Assembly: GCA_024401825.1 (NCBI GenBank) | Contig: JAKSKF010000001.1 | Coordinates: 1 to 64,000 of the forward strand | Origin: Bacteroidales bacterium | GTDB taxonomy: Bacteria > Bacteroidota > Bacteroidia > Bacteroidales > UBA932 | Length of the DNA: 64,000 nucleotides | Reading direction: 5' to 3' | Part shown: positions 1-8,173 of the stretch, one piece after another | How the letters are laid out: each line of letters opens with the position of its first letter | Position numbering within the stretch: the first letter of the stretch is position 1 | Notes under the pieces: model-generated | Database searches by the model: none | The model's input: only the letters and a program-made list of their open reading frames with translations | Told to the model about the DNA's origin: nothing | Made by a program: the position numbers and the translations under genes

Positions 1-83
1 CGTTCGGATGTGGTTGTCTTGCCGGCATCGATGTGAGCCATGATGCCGATGTTTCTAGTGTATTTGAGATCTCTTTGTGCCAT
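1..83 (-). CDS. fusA: Elongation factor G, N-terminal fragment (runs off left edge)
   Basis: Translational GTPase that moves tRNAs and mRNA through the ribosome. Only the first 27 codons lie in the window; the rest continues past position 1. The reading frame starts at the ATG complementary to 81-83 and contains the P-loop [12 protein letters not shown], the classic G1 motif of EF-G. It lies 12 nt downstream of rpsG on the same strand, giving the str-operon order rpsL-rpsG-fusA that is typical of bacteria. The partial length is due only to the window edge. Confidence 0.95.
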   Translation of the reverse strand, partial: MAQRDLKYTRNIGIMAHIDAGKTTTSE

Positions 84-95
84 TAACCTACACAA

Positions 96-572
96 TTAGA
101 AGCGGAAGTGAGCGAAGGCCTTGTTTGCCTCTGCCATTCTGTGCATATCCTCCTTGCGTTTGAATGCACCACCTTCGTTGTTGTAAGCAGCGATAATCTC
201 AGCACTTAACTTTTCTGCCATAGAGCGGCCGGAACGCTTGCGGGCGAACAGTATCATATTCTTCATAGAAACTGAAATCTTCCTCTCCGGTCTCAACTCT
301 GTCGGCACCTGGAAGTTGGCACCACCGATACGACGTGACTTGACCTCAATCTGAGGGGTGACGTTCTCGAGAGCCTTCCTCCAAATATCGAGAGGAGCCT
401 TGTCAGAATCTTTCATCTTCTCGCCTACCATATCAATGGCATCGTAAAAAATAGAATACGCGATACTCTTCTTCCCCTGCAACATAAGATTGTTCACGAA
501 ACGGGTAACCTGTGTGTCGTGATACTTAGGATCAGGAAGTAGAATCCTCTTCTTAGGCTTTGCTTTTCTCAT
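96..572 (-). CDS. rpsG: 30S ribosomal protein S7
   Basis: Primary 16S rRNA-binding protein that nucleates assembly of the 30S head and lies near the E site and mRNA exit. The 158-residue product has the normal S7 length. It shows the family features: a basic N-terminus (MRKAKPKKR), the [13 protein letters not shown] helix, the [17 protein letters not shown] region and a basic, alanine-rich C-terminal half ([15 protein letters not shown]). It sits 34 nt after rpsL and 12 nt before fusA, so it is surely co-transcribed with them. Confidence 0.98.
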   Translation of the reverse strand: MRKAKPKKRILLPDPKYHDTQVTRFVNNLMLQGKKSIAYSIFYDAIDMVGEKMKDSDKAPLDIWRKALENVTPQIEVKSRRIGGANFQVPTELRPERKISVSMKNMILFARKRSGRSMAEKLSAEIIAAYNNEGGAFKRKEDMHRMAEANKAFAHFRF

Positions 573-606
573 TGTTGTGAAAAATTAAAAGTTTAATACC
601 CTTAGT

Positions 607-981
607 TTACTTCTTGGGACGCTTGGCTCCATAGAGAGAACGTGACTGAGTACGACCCTCTACGCCAGCAGTATCCAAGGCGCCTCTAAGGATGTGGTAA
701 CGTACACCCGGAAGGTCCTTTACACGACCGCCGCGGACAAGCACGATTGAGTGCTCCTGCAGGTTGTGACCTTCTCCGGGGATGTAGGCATTGACCTCTT
801 TTGAGTTTGTAAGACGTACACGGGCAACCTTACGCATAGCTGAGTTAGGTTTCTTGGGGGTTGTTGTGTAAACCCTGACGCATACGCCACGCTTCTGAGG
901 ACAAGCATCCAACGCACGAGATTTTGACTTGATTTCAATAACCTCGCGTCCTTTGCGAACCAATTGTTGAATTGTCGGCAT
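607..981 (-). CDS. rpsL: 30S ribosomal protein S12
   Basis: Decoding-centre protein of the small subunit and the classical streptomycin-resistance target. The 124-residue product starts [12 protein letters not shown] and contains [15 protein letters not shown] and [12 protein letters not shown], plus the [13 protein letters not shown] segment. In these loops the conserved lysines (TTPKKPNS and GRVKDLPG) are present, so no streptomycin-resistance change is visible. First gene of the str operon here; its promoter and leader hairpin lie at 1011-1038. Confidence 0.98.
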   Translation of the reverse strand: MPTIQQLVRKGREVIEIKSKSRALDACPQKRGVCVRVYTTTPKKPNSAMRKVARVRLTNSKEVNAYIPGEGHNLQEHSIVLVRGGRVKDLPGVRYHILRGALDTAGVEGRTQSRSLYGAKRPKK

Positions 982-1010
982 AAACTGTTGTTAATAAATA
1001 AAAAATCAAA

Positions 1011-1038
1011 AGCCCCCAAATTGGGGGCTGCAAAGATA
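1011..1038 (-). promoter_or_regulatory. rpsL promoter -7 box abutting an upstream terminator hairpin
   Basis: On the minus strand the sequence TATCTTTG (1038-1031) matches the Bacteroidota -7 consensus TAnnTTTG. Immediately downstream is the perfect palindrome AGCCCCC-AAATT-GGGGGCT (1011-1029), followed on the minus strand by TTTTGATTTTTTATT. It has the form of a Rho-independent terminator for the lipoprotein gene ending at 1077. The predicted start point of the rpsL transcript (a few bases after the -7 box) falls inside the 5' arm of the hairpin. Confidence 0.75.
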
Positions 1039-1076
1039 GTAATTAATTCTTAATTAACAAACTTATCAACACTCCT

Positions 1077-2714
1077 CTAGAGGTACTTCGCAAACTCTAC
1101 GTCATTTGCGGCTTTCTCTTTCAGAGAAGAATCAAGCTGGCAGGCCGTGTCGAGATAACTCTTCACCAGGCTGGCCTGACCTTCGCGCGCGGCGACGATT
1201 GCAAGCTGGTAATAAGTCTGAGCGTCATTGCCCTTGAGTTCCGCCTTAGCCTTGGCATAGTCGCCTGCAAGCAGATAGGCAAGACCCTTGTTGTCGCTTG
1301 AGATGCCTTCAAGCTTCTTGACAGCATCCTGATAGTTGCCATTGACAAGGTCGATGGTTGCGAGGTTGGCAGCGCTTCCCGCCTTGGTGAACAGGGTTTC
1401 GGCAGTCTTGACGTCTCCCTTGAGGAGTTTGACCACACCCTGGAGGTTGAGCACGTCCTTGTCGTTCTTGTCGGAGATGTTGTCCAGACAATCTTCAGCC
1501 TTGTTCACTTCACCTTCATCGAGATACAGGCAGGCAAGATTGTAAAGACCGGTCTGAGAGTCGAATTTCTCTATCGCCGCCTCATAGAAAGCGGCCTTTA
1601 CGTCAGGATTGTCGCTCAGCGCGGCAAGGTGGAGAAGCGCAGGCTCCGTAAGGGCGTCTGAACTTTCCTTGGCCATCTGCTTGAGTTCCTCGTCAGTGTA
1701 GTTCTTGAACTCTGAACTTGTGATGAAACGGGCGCGACGGAGCTCGGGGAACACTTGTTTGGTGAGTTCCGTGAAAATCTCGGAGATGTTCCTGATTTCA
1801 GCCTCGCGACGTGCAGGGTCTGAATACATTGAGAGAACCCTGAGGATGATGTCCTTGTCCTGGATGTTGCTGTTCTCCACTGCCTTCTGGAAACCTTCCC
1901 AGTCCTGACCTACAGACTTGATTTCAGCATCTGCCGCGCTGACGCCGGTGCCGAGTTTCTTCCAGGCCTGCTCCGCAGTCTGGGCGCGGTTGTCGGAAAG
2001 TTTTGCGTTGTAAGCCTGACCTCCTTCGGGAGACGCATAGGAAATGATTTGAGTTCCGGTAACGGTGACTCTTTCGTTCTTCTTGAGGTCATCGAGTTCG
2101 CTCTGCATATTCTTGATGGACTCTGAAGTGAGTTCGCTCTTCTTTACGGTTGCAGAGTTCACGTCATACATTATCTGTCCTTCGGTGCTCTGTGAGATGA
2201 CAGTCTGGTAACCGTCGGGCTTGTAGGTGTACTCGAGGGAAGCGACAGCGTCTATACCTGTGGTGACGCAGCCTTCCGCCACCTTGCGGGTGGGAAGTTC
2301 ATACTCCTTGCCGTTGTAAACGAGGGTTCCGCGAAGTTCGAGGACGGACCTCTTCATTTTCTCGTCGTAGGGGAAAGAGAATTTCTCGGTAATGCTCGTG
2401 CCGTCCTTTGAAACAACCTTGAAATTGTCCTTGACCTTTTCTCCCTGATAGCTGAAAACGGGACCCTTGGTCTCTCCGCCGGCATAGACGAGAACAGGCG
2501 TAACCTTCACGATGGCCTTGGGTGAGAAATAACCCTTGGGATATGTTACGGTAACCTGAGCGGGAACCTGACCGCTCTTCACCACAAGGGGAGAAGGGGT
2601 GCAGGTGGTGATTACGTCCTGGTCTGCCTGCATTCTTTTTACAATTGCATTGGAACAGGAAACTGTGGAAACACACATTCCTGCAATGACTAACAGATTG
2701 AGAATCTTTTTCAT
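1077..2714 (-). CDS. Periplasmic lipoprotein with OmpA-like segment and tetratricopeptide repeats
   Basis: 545 residues. The N-terminus is a lipoprotein signal peptide ending STVSC with the acylated cysteine at position 20. The middle part contains IISYASPEGG...NAKLSDNRAQTAEQAW (about 225-255), which resembles the OmpA C-terminal peptidoglycan-binding fold (xYxSPEG, LSxxRA). The last 200 residues are alanine/leucine-rich helical repeats of TPR type (LHLAALSDNPDVKAAFYEAA; LYNLACLYLDEGEVNKAEDCLD). Likely an outer-membrane-anchored scaffold facing the periplasm; substrate unknown. Monocistronic between two promoters, with a terminator at 1011-1029. Common in Bacteroidales but without a firm name. 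Confidence 0.8.
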   Translation of the reverse strand: MKKILNLLVIAGMCVSTVSCSNAIVKRMQADQDVITTCTPSPLVVKSGQVPAQVTVTYPKGYFSPKAIVKVTPVLVYAGGETKGPVFSYQGEKVKDNFKVVSKDGTSITEKFSFPYDEKMKRSVLELRGTLVYNGKEYELPTRKVAEGCVTTGIDAVASLEYTYKPDGYQTVISQSTEGQIMYDVNSATVKKSELTSESIKNMQSELDDLKKNERVTVTGTQIISYASPEGGQAYNAKLSDNRAQTAEQAWKKLGTGVSAADAEIKSVGQDWEGFQKAVENSNIQDKDIILRVLSMYSDPARREAEIRNISEIFTELTKQVFPELRRARFITSSEFKNYTDEELKQMAKESSDALTEPALLHLAALSDNPDVKAAFYEAAIEKFDSQTGLYNLACLYLDEGEVNKAEDCLDNISDKNDKDVLNLQGVVKLLKGDVKTAETLFTKAGSAANLATIDLVNGNYQDAVKKLEGISSDNKGLAYLLAGDYAKAKAELKGNDAQTYYQLAIVAAREGQASLVKSYLDTACQLDSSLKEKAANDVEFAKYL

Positions 2715-2762
2715 AATATCATTGATTGATTGTTCCTAATTGACACTTTACAGGAGTAGATG

Positions 2763-2791
2763 CAAAGATAAGTTTTTTTTCGCTAACTTTG
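2763..2791. promoter_or_regulatory. Divergent promoter pair
   Basis: Two -7 boxes of the TAnnTTTG type lie back to back. On the minus strand TATCTTTG (2770-2763) serves the lipoprotein gene starting at 2714. On the plus strand TAACTTTG (2784-2791) serves the sigma-54 activator starting at 2809. Only 13 bp separate the boxes, so RNA polymerase bound at one promoter should obstruct the other. Confidence 0.65.
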
Positions 2792-2808
2792 CATAGCAAT
2801 CTACGATT

Positions 2809-3978
2809 ATGGACTCACAGGAACTTCAAAGACTGAAAAACAAGTTTGACATCGTCGGAAGCGACCCGGCCCTGAACAGGGCTCTGGAGACTGCCGCGGC
2901 GGTGGCGCCCACCGACCTGACGGTTCTGGTCTGCGGAGAAAGCGGTGTCGGCAAGGAGTCCATTCCCCAGATTATCCATCAGTTCAGCCGACGCAGGAAC
3001 GGCAGATACCTGGCGGTCAACTGCGGAGCAATCCCTGAAGGAACCATCAACGCAGAACTGTTCGGGCACGAAAAAGGCTCTTTCACCGGCGCAATCGGAG
3101 AGAGGAAGGGATACTTCGAGGAGGCAAACGGAGGCACCCTGTTCCTGGACGAGATAGGAGAACTCCCGAAAGAGACACAGGCCCTTCTCCTGAGGGTGCT
3201 CCAGAACGGAGAATATATGAAAGTCGGCTCTTCCAAGGTGGAAAAGACCGATGTCAGGATAATAGCGGCGACCAACGTCGACCTGAGGCACGCGGTGATG
3301 ACCGGAAAATTCCGCGAAGACCTTTATTACCGTCTCAACGCCATTCAGATAAATGTGCCTTCGCTCCGCGAAAGGAAGGACGACACCTACCTGCTGTTCA
3401 GGAAGTTCACCTCTGACTTCGCTGAAAAATACGGGCTCTGCAAGGTGAATCTGGACCACGACGGGATAGCCCTGCTGAGGGCCTACCGCTGGCCGGGCAA
3501 CGTACGCCAGCTGAAAAACGTGGCGGAAACGGTCACTGCGCTGGAGTCCCGGGAACTCAGGGCAAATTCGGAGCGCATCGAAATCAGCGCGGCAACCCTG
3601 TCGAAATATCTGCCGGACGAGCAAGACTCGCTCCTCCCTTCCACAACTGTCACGGGAGGGGATTCGAAGATTTCGGACGACGACAAGAGGATGCTCGTGA
3701 AAGCCATCCTCGACCTCAAGAACGAAGTTGACTCCCTGAAGAAAATCGTGCTCTCTCCCTCGGAAAGCCATCCGTCAGTACCGGCAGCCGGCAAGGCCGA
3801 GGAAGATGACGCGGAATGGCAGGTTCCACAGGAAGAACTTTCCCTTAAGCAGGCCGGACTGGATATGATAGGCAGGGCCCTGGAAAAGCACAACGGTAAC
3901 ATAAAGAAAGCCGCAGCCGAGCTCGGAATCTCCGAAAGAACCATCTACCGAAAGCTGGCCCGGAACAAGAAAAAATGA
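2809..3978 (+). CDS. Sigma-54-dependent transcriptional activator (AAA+ and Fis-type HTH)
   Basis: 389 residues. AAA+ ATPase of the NtrC family that remodels RNA polymerase-sigma-54. Seen: Walker A GESGVGKE (43-50), the sigma-54 contact loop GSFTGA (89-94, serine replacing the usual alanine of GAFTGA), Walker B FLDE (about 111-114), the R-finger region FREDLYYRLN and a C-terminal Fis-like helix-turn-helix (ISERTIYRKLARN). There is no receiver or other sensory domain in front of the AAA+ module, so input must come through a partner or by expression level. Its ATGA stop overlaps the start of lptE; the order activator-lptE-secG is common in Bacteroidales. Confidence 0.93.
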   Translation: MDSQELQRLKNKFDIVGSDPALNRALETAAAVAPTDLTVLVCGESGVGKESIPQIIHQFSRRRNGRYLAVNCGAIPEGTINAELFGHEKGSFTGAIGERKGYFEEANGGTLFLDEIGELPKETQALLLRVLQNGEYMKVGSSKVEKTDVRIIAATNVDLRHAVMTGKFREDLYYRLNAIQINVPSLRERKDDTYLLFRKFTSDFAEKYGLCKVNLDHDGIALLRAYRWPGNVRQLKNVAETVTALESRELRANSERIEISAATLSKYLPDEQDSLLPSTTVTGGDSKISDDDKRMLVKAILDLKNEVDSLKKIVLSPSESHPSVPAAGKAEEDDAEWQVPQEELSLKQAGLDMIGRALEKHNGNIKKAAAELGISERTIYRKLARNKKK

Positions 3979-4481
3979 AAAAGATTTCCCTCGCATTCAC
4001 GGCCCTGGCCTCTCTCCTTATGGTTTCCTGCAAAGTGAGTTACTCCTTCACGGGAACTTCCATCCAGGCCGACGTCAACACCATCTACATAGAATACTTC
4101 GACTACAAGGCGCTGACCGTCAATCCCACCCTCAGCAACCAGCTTACCGAGGAACTGAGGACCCGGTTCCGCAGAATGACCAGACTGGAGCAGGTGGACG
4201 CCGAGGCAGACCTCGAACTTTCGGGCTCAATCACCGGATACAGCATTTCCGCAACGGCCATCTCCTCTTCGGAACAGGCAACCCAGAACCGGCTGACCAT
4301 AGCGGTGGAAATAGATTTCGTCAACAACAAACATCCCGAGGACAACGTGAAGAAGAGTTTCTCTCAGTACGCCGATTTCCCCGCCACAACGCCGTTCTCC
4401 AGCGTCGAGAGCTCGCTTTGTACAGAAATAGTGGACAAACTGATAGAGGATATTTTCAACGCCACCGTCGCCCAGTGGTAA
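3975..4481 (+). CDS. lptE: LPS-assembly lipoprotein LptE
   Basis: 168-residue lipoprotein with signal peptide ending LLMVSC (acylated Cys19). LptE plugs the LptD barrel and helps deliver lipopolysaccharide to the outer leaflet. The fold signature of Bacteroidota LptE is seen: SFTGTSIQADVNTIYIEYFDYKA near the mature N-terminus, SNQLTEELRTRFRR helix, DLELSGSITGY strand and a C-terminal helix. Translationally coupled to the upstream activator (ATGA overlap at 3975-3978). Sequence divergence of this family is high, so the name rests on fold pattern and neighbourhood. Confidence 0.85.
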   Translation: MKKISLAFTALASLLMVSCKVSYSFTGTSIQADVNTIYIEYFDYKALTVNPTLSNQLTEELRTRFRRMTRLEQVDAEADLELSGSITGYSISATAISSSEQATQNRLTIAVEIDFVNNKHPEDNVKKSFSQYADFPATTPFSSVESSLCTEIVDKLIEDIFNATVAQW

Positions 4482-4557
4482 AGAATTTTTGCGAAAGTCC
4501 GATATAATTGCTTACTTTGCAACCCTTTATTTGAAATAAAGAGAAAATATTACAGAT

Positions 4558-4947
4558 ATGAACGCACTTTTCACAGTTTTGGCAATTTTCGTCATCATTG
4601 CAGCCGTGCTCCTCATCCTCGTCGTTCTTCTTCAGAACGGTAAGGGAGACGGACTTGCAAGCAATTTCGTTGCAGGAAACCAGACCTTCGGTGTCCGTCA
4701 GACCGCAGACATCCTTGAAAAAGTAACCTGGGGCCTTGTAATATTCATCCTCGTAGTTTCAATAGCGTCATCCTTCGCCATCGGCGGAAACGGCAGCGAC
4801 AGCGGCATTGACATTACGAACAAGCTCGAACAGGCGGCGAAGGAGCAGGAACAGCCCGATTTCTCCGCAACTCCTCTGGAGCAGGCCGCTCCCTCGACGG
4901 AAACTCCCGCTGAGGAAGTTCCCGCCACCGGGTCTGAAGAAAAGTAA
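4558..4947 (+). CDS. secG: Preprotein translocase subunit SecG
   Basis: 129 residues. Small accessory subunit of the SecYEG channel. Two membrane helices are visible (about 3-25 and 57-76) separated by the diagnostic cytoplasmic loop LLQNGKGDGLASNF. The C-terminal 45 residues are acidic and proline/alanine/glutamate-rich (TPLEQAAPSTETPAEEVPAT), a low-complexity tail frequent in Bacteroidota SecG. It follows lptE by 76 nt. Confidence 0.95.
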   Translation: MNALFTVLAIFVIIAAVLLILVVLLQNGKGDGLASNFVAGNQTFGVRQTADILEKVTWGLVIFILVVSIASSFAIGGNGSDSGIDITNKLEQAAKEQEQPDFSATPLEQAAPSTETPAEEVPATGSEEK

Positions 4948-4956
4948 GCCGGTATC

Positions 4957-6645
4957 CTACCGGACTTCCAGTACGGGGCCGTGGTCTTTGACTACGGCCT
5001 CTTTCCATTTCAGGTTGTAGCCGGGCTGTTCCAGACCGTCCGGGATGGACTCGCTGTGAGGGGAGTGCCGGAAACTGCCGTCTTCGTTTTGGGCCTTGAC
5101 GTTGCCGTCTATGAACTTGACCGTCAGCATCTTCTCCAGTTCAACCCAACTCTCGAACTGTTTCCGGGCGGTTTCCACGGTGAATCTGGTCAATTCTTTG
5201 CCTATGCGTCCGGGCTTTCCCAAAGAGAGCATCCTGGCATCGTTCCGGGGCACCTTCACGGACATCTGCTCGTTCTCGAAGGCGTCTATTCTGGCGCGGA
5301 CCACAGGTTCCATCTGATTGTACATCCTGTAGCAGCTGTTGGAGATACGGTTGTTTATCCAGAAAGAAGAACTTTCAGAATAGTCAAGGAGAGAGCCGTT
5401 TCCCTCCCTGAGACACTCCGGAACCTCGTTGGTCCCGACATAGACGGGCGTCAGATAAGAAGTTGCCGCGTCATCGGTTCCGAACCAGAGAAGCGCTCCT
5501 ATCTGGTCCGGGAGGAAAGGTCTGGACTGGGCTACGAACCAGAATCCCGTCTGCTGGGTTGCTATCGCCCTTTCATTGACGTAAGTCTTGCCTTCGTACT
5601 CGAACTCCATCGGACGCCAGCGATAGGGACACTCGTTTCCTCCGGCTCCTATGTCGGTTCTCATATCCATCGGTGTGCCTTCATAGTGGTCGCGCATGAC
5701 GTCGGCCACCGTCTTTACGTTGATTTTGCGTTGTGGTTTCACCCACAGGGGAAGTTCTCCCCCGAGGTCGTACCCCATTGCGTACCGGAGATAATCCGAA
5801 GCCGGGCGGGTAACCGTCCTGCCGTCTTCCTCCCAGCTGAAAGAACCTTCGCACAGAATGTTGAAAGCGCTCCATACACGGGCGTCGCAGCCTCTGGCGG
5901 CCCCGAAGTCAAGGGGACAGTATGCATCGCGGAAGCTGAAGTCCTCATCCTTCCCGCTGAAATAGCCCTTCTCCCTCGCGAAGCTGATGACATCCTCCGA
6001 ATAGAGGGTTTCGGGGTCGTTCAGGGGGAAACGGGTGATTCTGGCCTGATTGGCGTGGGCGCAGACATACCCGTCCGGAATGCGTCTCGCCACCCAGACT
6101 ATGCCCCGGTTGGAGGGCCCCTTGCCGACAAGTTCCATTATCCACACGCTCTCCTTGTCCGCTATGGTGAAGGTCTCCCCTCCGGAAGGGTAGCCGTAGG
6201 CATTGGCCAGGTCAACTATGGTCCTGATGGCCTCGGGCGCCGTTTTTGCCCTCTGCAGCGTGGTGTATATCAGGGAACCGTAATCCATAATCCCCGTAGT
6301 GTCAACCTGCTCGAACCGTCCTCCCCAGGTTGTTTCCGAAATCACGAGCTGGTACTCGTTCATATTGCCCACGGTCTTGTAGGTATGGGACACCTGCGGG
6401 ATGTCTCCACGATACTGGTGCCCGTCCCAGTCATAGACGTGAATGACACTTCCGTTCTTCCAGTCGGCGGCGGGATGGAAATAAAGTTCGCCGAAGAGCC
6501 AGTGGGAATCAGCGGCATAGGTTACGATATTGGAGCCGTCACTGCTTGCGCCGTTGGTTACTATCACGTTGGTACAGGCCCGGGAAAGCGTCGGGAGCAG
6601 AATTGCGGCCGCGAAAGCCAGCACGGAGAGAGTGAGTTTCTTCAT
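4957..6645 (-). CDS. C69-family dipeptidase (Ntn hydrolase), secreted
   Basis: 562 residues. Peptidase family C69 (PepD-type) uses an N-terminal cysteine nucleophile exposed by processing. The signal peptide (MKKLTLSVLAFAAAILLPTL) is followed directly by SRA then Cys24-TNVIV, which places the nucleophile at the signal-peptidase site. Other family blocks: GETFTIADKESVWIMELVGKGP and VWVARRIPDGYVCAHANQARI. Likely periplasmic or surface dipeptidase feeding amino acids. Convergent with secG (9 nt gap) and divergent from the small gene at 6697. A second secreted Ntn hydrolase with Cys24 lies at 62270-63493. Confidence 0.92.
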   Translation of the reverse strand: MKKLTLSVLAFAAAILLPTLSRACTNVIVTNGASSDGSNIVTYAADSHWLFGELYFHPAADWKNGSVIHVYDWDGHQYRGDIPQVSHTYKTVGNMNEYQLVISETTWGGRFEQVDTTGIMDYGSLIYTTLQRAKTAPEAIRTIVDLANAYGYPSGGETFTIADKESVWIMELVGKGPSNRGIVWVARRIPDGYVCAHANQARITRFPLNDPETLYSEDVISFAREKGYFSGKDEDFSFRDAYCPLDFGAARGCDARVWSAFNILCEGSFSWEEDGRTVTRPASDYLRYAMGYDLGGELPLWVKPQRKINVKTVADVMRDHYEGTPMDMRTDIGAGGNECPYRWRPMEFEYEGKTYVNERAIATQQTGFWFVAQSRPFLPDQIGALLWFGTDDAATSYLTPVYVGTNEVPECLREGNGSLLDYSESSSFWINNRISNSCYRMYNQMEPVVRARIDAFENEQMSVKVPRNDARMLSLGKPGRIGKELTRFTVETARKQFESWVELEKMLTVKFIDGNVKAQNEDGSFRHSPHSESIPDGLEQPGYNLKWKEAVVKDHGPVLEVR

Positions 6646-6696
6646 TTTGCCGTTAATTTATAAATGTTTATTTTTGTGTCAACTTATTGCAAAAGT

Positions 6697-7101
6697 ATGA
6701 AAAATCGCTCTATTCTCATATTTTTGACCGCATTGCTCCCTATTTTTGCCTGGGGACAGCAGACCCCGCAGGACAAGGAAAAAGAACTCCGCGACTACAT
6801 AGACAAGACTGTCGTGAAATATGAGGAGATGCTGGAACTCGAAGACTGGCAGATTTTCTATCTCGATTCCATCTACACCCACGACTACGCCGAAATGAGC
6901 AGGGAAATGGACCAGCTCGGGCAGAAAATGGTTTCCAACACCAGTCTGTACGTTTCCGTCCAGGACAAGTGGATGGAAAGAATATATCAGGCCATCCATA
7001 AAATCCTGACCCCGGAACAATGGGCCAGGTTCAACAAGAACGGCAACGGGAGGGACAAGAAGGAGAGAGACAAGAGAATGAAAAAAGCACAAGGATTATG
7101 A
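6697..7101 (+). CDS. Secreted hypothetical protein upstream of pheS
   Basis: 134 residues when started at the ATG at 6697, which gives a proper signal peptide (MKNRSILIFLTALLPIFAWG) with cleavage before QQTPQ; an upstream ATG at 6664 would add 11 residues that spoil it. The mature part is helical, charged and rich in aromatic residues (LEDWQIFYLDSIYTHDYAEM; WMERIYQAIHKILTPEQWARF) and ends in a lysine/arginine-rich tail. No function recognised. A -7 box TATTTTTG lies at 6669-6676. Its stop overlaps the pheS start (ATGA, 7098-7101), so the two are translationally coupled. Confidence 0.75.
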   Translation: MKNRSILIFLTALLPIFAWGQQTPQDKEKELRDYIDKTVVKYEEMLELEDWQIFYLDSIYTHDYAEMSREMDQLGQKMVSNTSLYVSVQDKWMERIYQAIHKILTPEQWARFNKNGNGRDKKERDKRMKKAQGL

Positions 7102-8135
7102 CAATCGAAGACATAAAGAAACTTGAAGCCGAAATCAGGGCTCTGGATTGCAAGTCGGCAAAGGAGGTTGAAGACGCCCGTATCCGGTTTCTGGGCAAGA
7201 AGGGAAGCGTCACCGCGCTGTTCGATGAATTCCGCACGGTTGACAAGGAGGCGAAGAAGGAATTCGGACGTCCCCTCAACGAACTCAAGCAACTGGCCGG
7301 ACAACGCATCGAGGAACTCAAGGAAAAAGTCGGCGACCAGGGGGCGAACTCTTCTTCGAAGGAGGACCTTTCTATGCCTGGCGAGCCTCTGCCCTTGGGG
7401 TCCAGGCACCCCGTGAGCATCGTCCGGGAGCAGATTGTGGGTATATTCCGCAAGTTCGGCTATGACGTTGCCGAAGGGCCCGAAATCGAGGACGACTATC
7501 ACGTCTTCGAGGCGCTGAACTTCCCTCCCAATCATCCGGCGCGCGATATGCAGGACACCTTCTTCGTGTCCGCAGGTCACCTCAACCCCCTTCTCCTCCG
7601 CACCCACACTTCCTCCGTGCAGGTCAGGGCTATGGAGAAGATGGACCTTCCCATCAGGGTCATCTGTCCGGGAAGAGTGTTCCGCAACGAGGCCATCAGC
7701 GCACGCGCCCACTGCATCTTCCATCAGGTCGAGGGCCTGTACATAGACGAGGGAGTGACCTTCGCCGACCTCAAGCAGGCCATCCTACTCTTCGCCCGCG
7801 AGATGTTCGGCCCCGAAACCGAAATCCGTATGAGACCTTCCTTCTTCCCCTTTACCGAACCCTCCGCAGAGGTTGACGTCAGCTGCAACATCTGCCACGG
7901 CAAGGGATGCAATATCTGCAAGGGAACGGGCTGGCTGGAGATTCTGGGCTGCGGAATGGTGGACCCCAACGTATTGGAGGCGTCCGGCATAGATTCCCGC
8001 AAATACTCGGGATTCGCCTTCGGAATGGGGTTGGAACGCATAGCAATGCTCAAGTGGAGAGTCAATGACCTCCGGCATTACTTCGAGAACGATATGCGTT
8101 TTCTCCAGGAATTCGATTCCGCCGTGGAAGTTTAA
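7098..8135 (+). CDS. pheS: Phenylalanine--tRNA ligase alpha subunit
   Basis: 345 residues. Catalytic subunit of the (alpha-beta)2 phenylalanyl-tRNA synthetase. The start MTIEDIKKLEAEI at 7098 is chosen because it gives the normal N-terminal coiled-coil; the frame stays open further up. Seen: class II motif 1 region HPVSIVREQIVGIFRKFGY, the DTFFVS and LLRTHTSSVQ blocks, motif 2 RVFRNEAISARAHCIFHQVEGL and motif 3 GFAFGMGLERIAML. An extra CNICHGKGCNICKGTGW cysteine cluster (about 275-291) resembles a zinc-binding insert. pheT is not adjacent. Confidence 0.97.
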   Translation: MTIEDIKKLEAEIRALDCKSAKEVEDARIRFLGKKGSVTALFDEFRTVDKEAKKEFGRPLNELKQLAGQRIEELKEKVGDQGANSSSKEDLSMPGEPLPLGSRHPVSIVREQIVGIFRKFGYDVAEGPEIEDDYHVFEALNFPPNHPARDMQDTFFVSAGHLNPLLLRTHTSSVQVRAMEKMDLPIRVICPGRVFRNEAISARAHCIFHQVEGLYIDEGVTFADLKQAILLFAREMFGPETEIRMRPSFFPFTEPSAEVDVSCNICHGKGCNICKGTGWLEILGCGMVDPNVLEASGIDSRKYSGFAFGMGLERIAMLKWRVNDLRHYFENDMRFLQEFDSAVEV

Positions 8136-8173
8136 CCCTTTCCGCCTCACGTCCCGCGTGGGGTTTATGTTTT

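Noticed and set aside
720..1019. Open frames opposite or overlapping rpsL and other housekeeping genes
   Set aside because: Shadows of strongly coding genes in another frame; no family resemblance and poor composition.
4981..6663. A 560-codon plus-strand frame across the C69 dipeptidase
   Set aside because: Antisense shadow; the minus-strand product matches the dipeptidase family along its whole length with a proper signal peptide.
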